DNA of 5,960 nt from the NCBI GenBank assembly GCA_938049075.1, contig CALICZ010000077.1, forward strand, positions 1-5,960. Reading direction: 5' to 3'. A model generated the notes under the pieces. That model did no database searches. It was not told where the DNA came from and was given only the letters and a program-made list of their open reading frames with translations. Position 1 is the first letter of the stretch. Each line of letters starts with the position of its first letter. The position numbers and the translations under genes are program-made. This document shows positions 5,627-5,960 of this stretch, piece after piece. The DNA is from an uncultured Candidatus Saccharibacteria bacterium. GTDB taxonomy: Bacteria > Patescibacteriota > Saccharimonadia > Saccharimonadales > Saccharimonadaceae.

Positions 5627-5960
5627 ACTAGATTCATTTCTCCTTGCTTCCTCATAACCTTTCTATCTCTCTAACTACCTTTATATATTCACCTCTCTTT
5701 ATCTATATTTATCTCTATTTCTATATCTTTATATCTATTTCTCTATCTTTATATCTATATCCATATATCTATATATCTCTTTCTCTATATTTCTATTTCT
5801 ATATCTATATCTCTACTTATCTCTATCTTTATTTATTCTCTTTATATTTCTTTATTTATCTATTCTTTATTCTTTATCTTCTTATCTCTATCTTTCTCTA
5901 TATTCATACTATTCTCTATCTTTATACATCCATATATCCATATCGATTTCTCTCCTATTA
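5627..5960. other. G-free low-complexity AT-rich tract upstream of the Replic_Relax gene
   Basis: From 5647 to 5944, 298 consecutive plus-strand bases contain no G; the tract is built from words such as TATCT, CTCTAT and TTTAT and reaches the window end apart from one G at 5945. Longer exact repeats include TATCTTTATATCTAT at 5724-5738 and 5744-5758 (20 nt apart) and CTCTATCTTTAT at 5741-5752, 5821-5832 and 5914-5925. No coding gene is seen: the minus strand is full of stops, and the open plus frame has no ATG and would encode only low-complexity Tyr/Leu/Ser/Ile/Phe. Possible roles are an unstructured C-free mRNA leader for the minus-strand gene, an easily melted DNA element, or an expanded simple-sequence tract. 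Confidence 0.85.

Noticed and set aside
5676..5960. Open plus-strand frame through the low-complexity tract
   Set aside because: It is open only because stop codons are rare in G-free DNA; it has no ATG and would encode a monotonous Tyr/Leu/Ser/Ile/Phe string.
5627..5960. Chromosomal origin with DnaA boxes, or a CRISPR array
   Set aside because: No TTATCCACA-type boxes are seen, and the repeats are short, overlapping and irregular with no spacer structure.

Overview
The window most resembles a chromosomal segment of a small-genome bacterium of the Candidatus Saccharibacteria (TM7/Patescibacteria) type. This is an inference from the gene set (FtsX-type ABC exporter, PadR, a PspC-domain membrane protein, an APH-fold kinase and a Replic_Relax-family protein) and from an apparently leaderless gene start with a strong -10 box. 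Genes read normally with TGA, TAA and TAG as stops, so the standard bacterial code applies. No database search was possible.

Positions 1-2727 hold the end of a plus-strand operon: the C-terminus of an FtsX/MacB-like permease (cut by the window edge), its ATPase, a PadR-family repressor and a PspC-domain membrane protein. The genes are packed tightly (10-11 nt gaps and one ATGA overlap), each internal gene has a Shine-Dalgarno site, and a clear intrinsic terminator closes the unit. PadR probably senses a signal and controls the exporter. The PspC protein starts with a helical region resembling the partner domains often encoded beside PadR, so it may be a membrane-bound partner of that repressor.

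Positions 2803-3825 form a single-gene unit: an extended -10 promoter placed so that the transcript should begin on the A of the ATG, driving an APH/choline-kinase-fold phosphotransferase whose usual metal-binding Asn is Thr. A short protein follows (3934-4146) with a near-perfect ribosome binding site; its C-terminal half looks like a RelB/DinJ antitoxin tail, but no intact toxin follows.

Positions 4147-4777 contain no confident gene. They do hold a well-formed intrinsic terminator (4585-4635) and, upstream of it, a -10-like box placed exactly 6 nt before a 68-codon ORF. This could be a small leaderless gene, a decayed toxin or a structured non-coding RNA.

On the minus strand, 4778-5626 encodes a winged-helix Replic_Relax-family protein, convergent with the plus-strand units. 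The DNA upstream of it is the strangest part of the window: 298 consecutive plus-strand bases (5647-5944) with no G at all, made of A/T/C hexamer-like words. Any transcript leading into the Replic_Relax gene through it would be free of C and nearly unable to fold.
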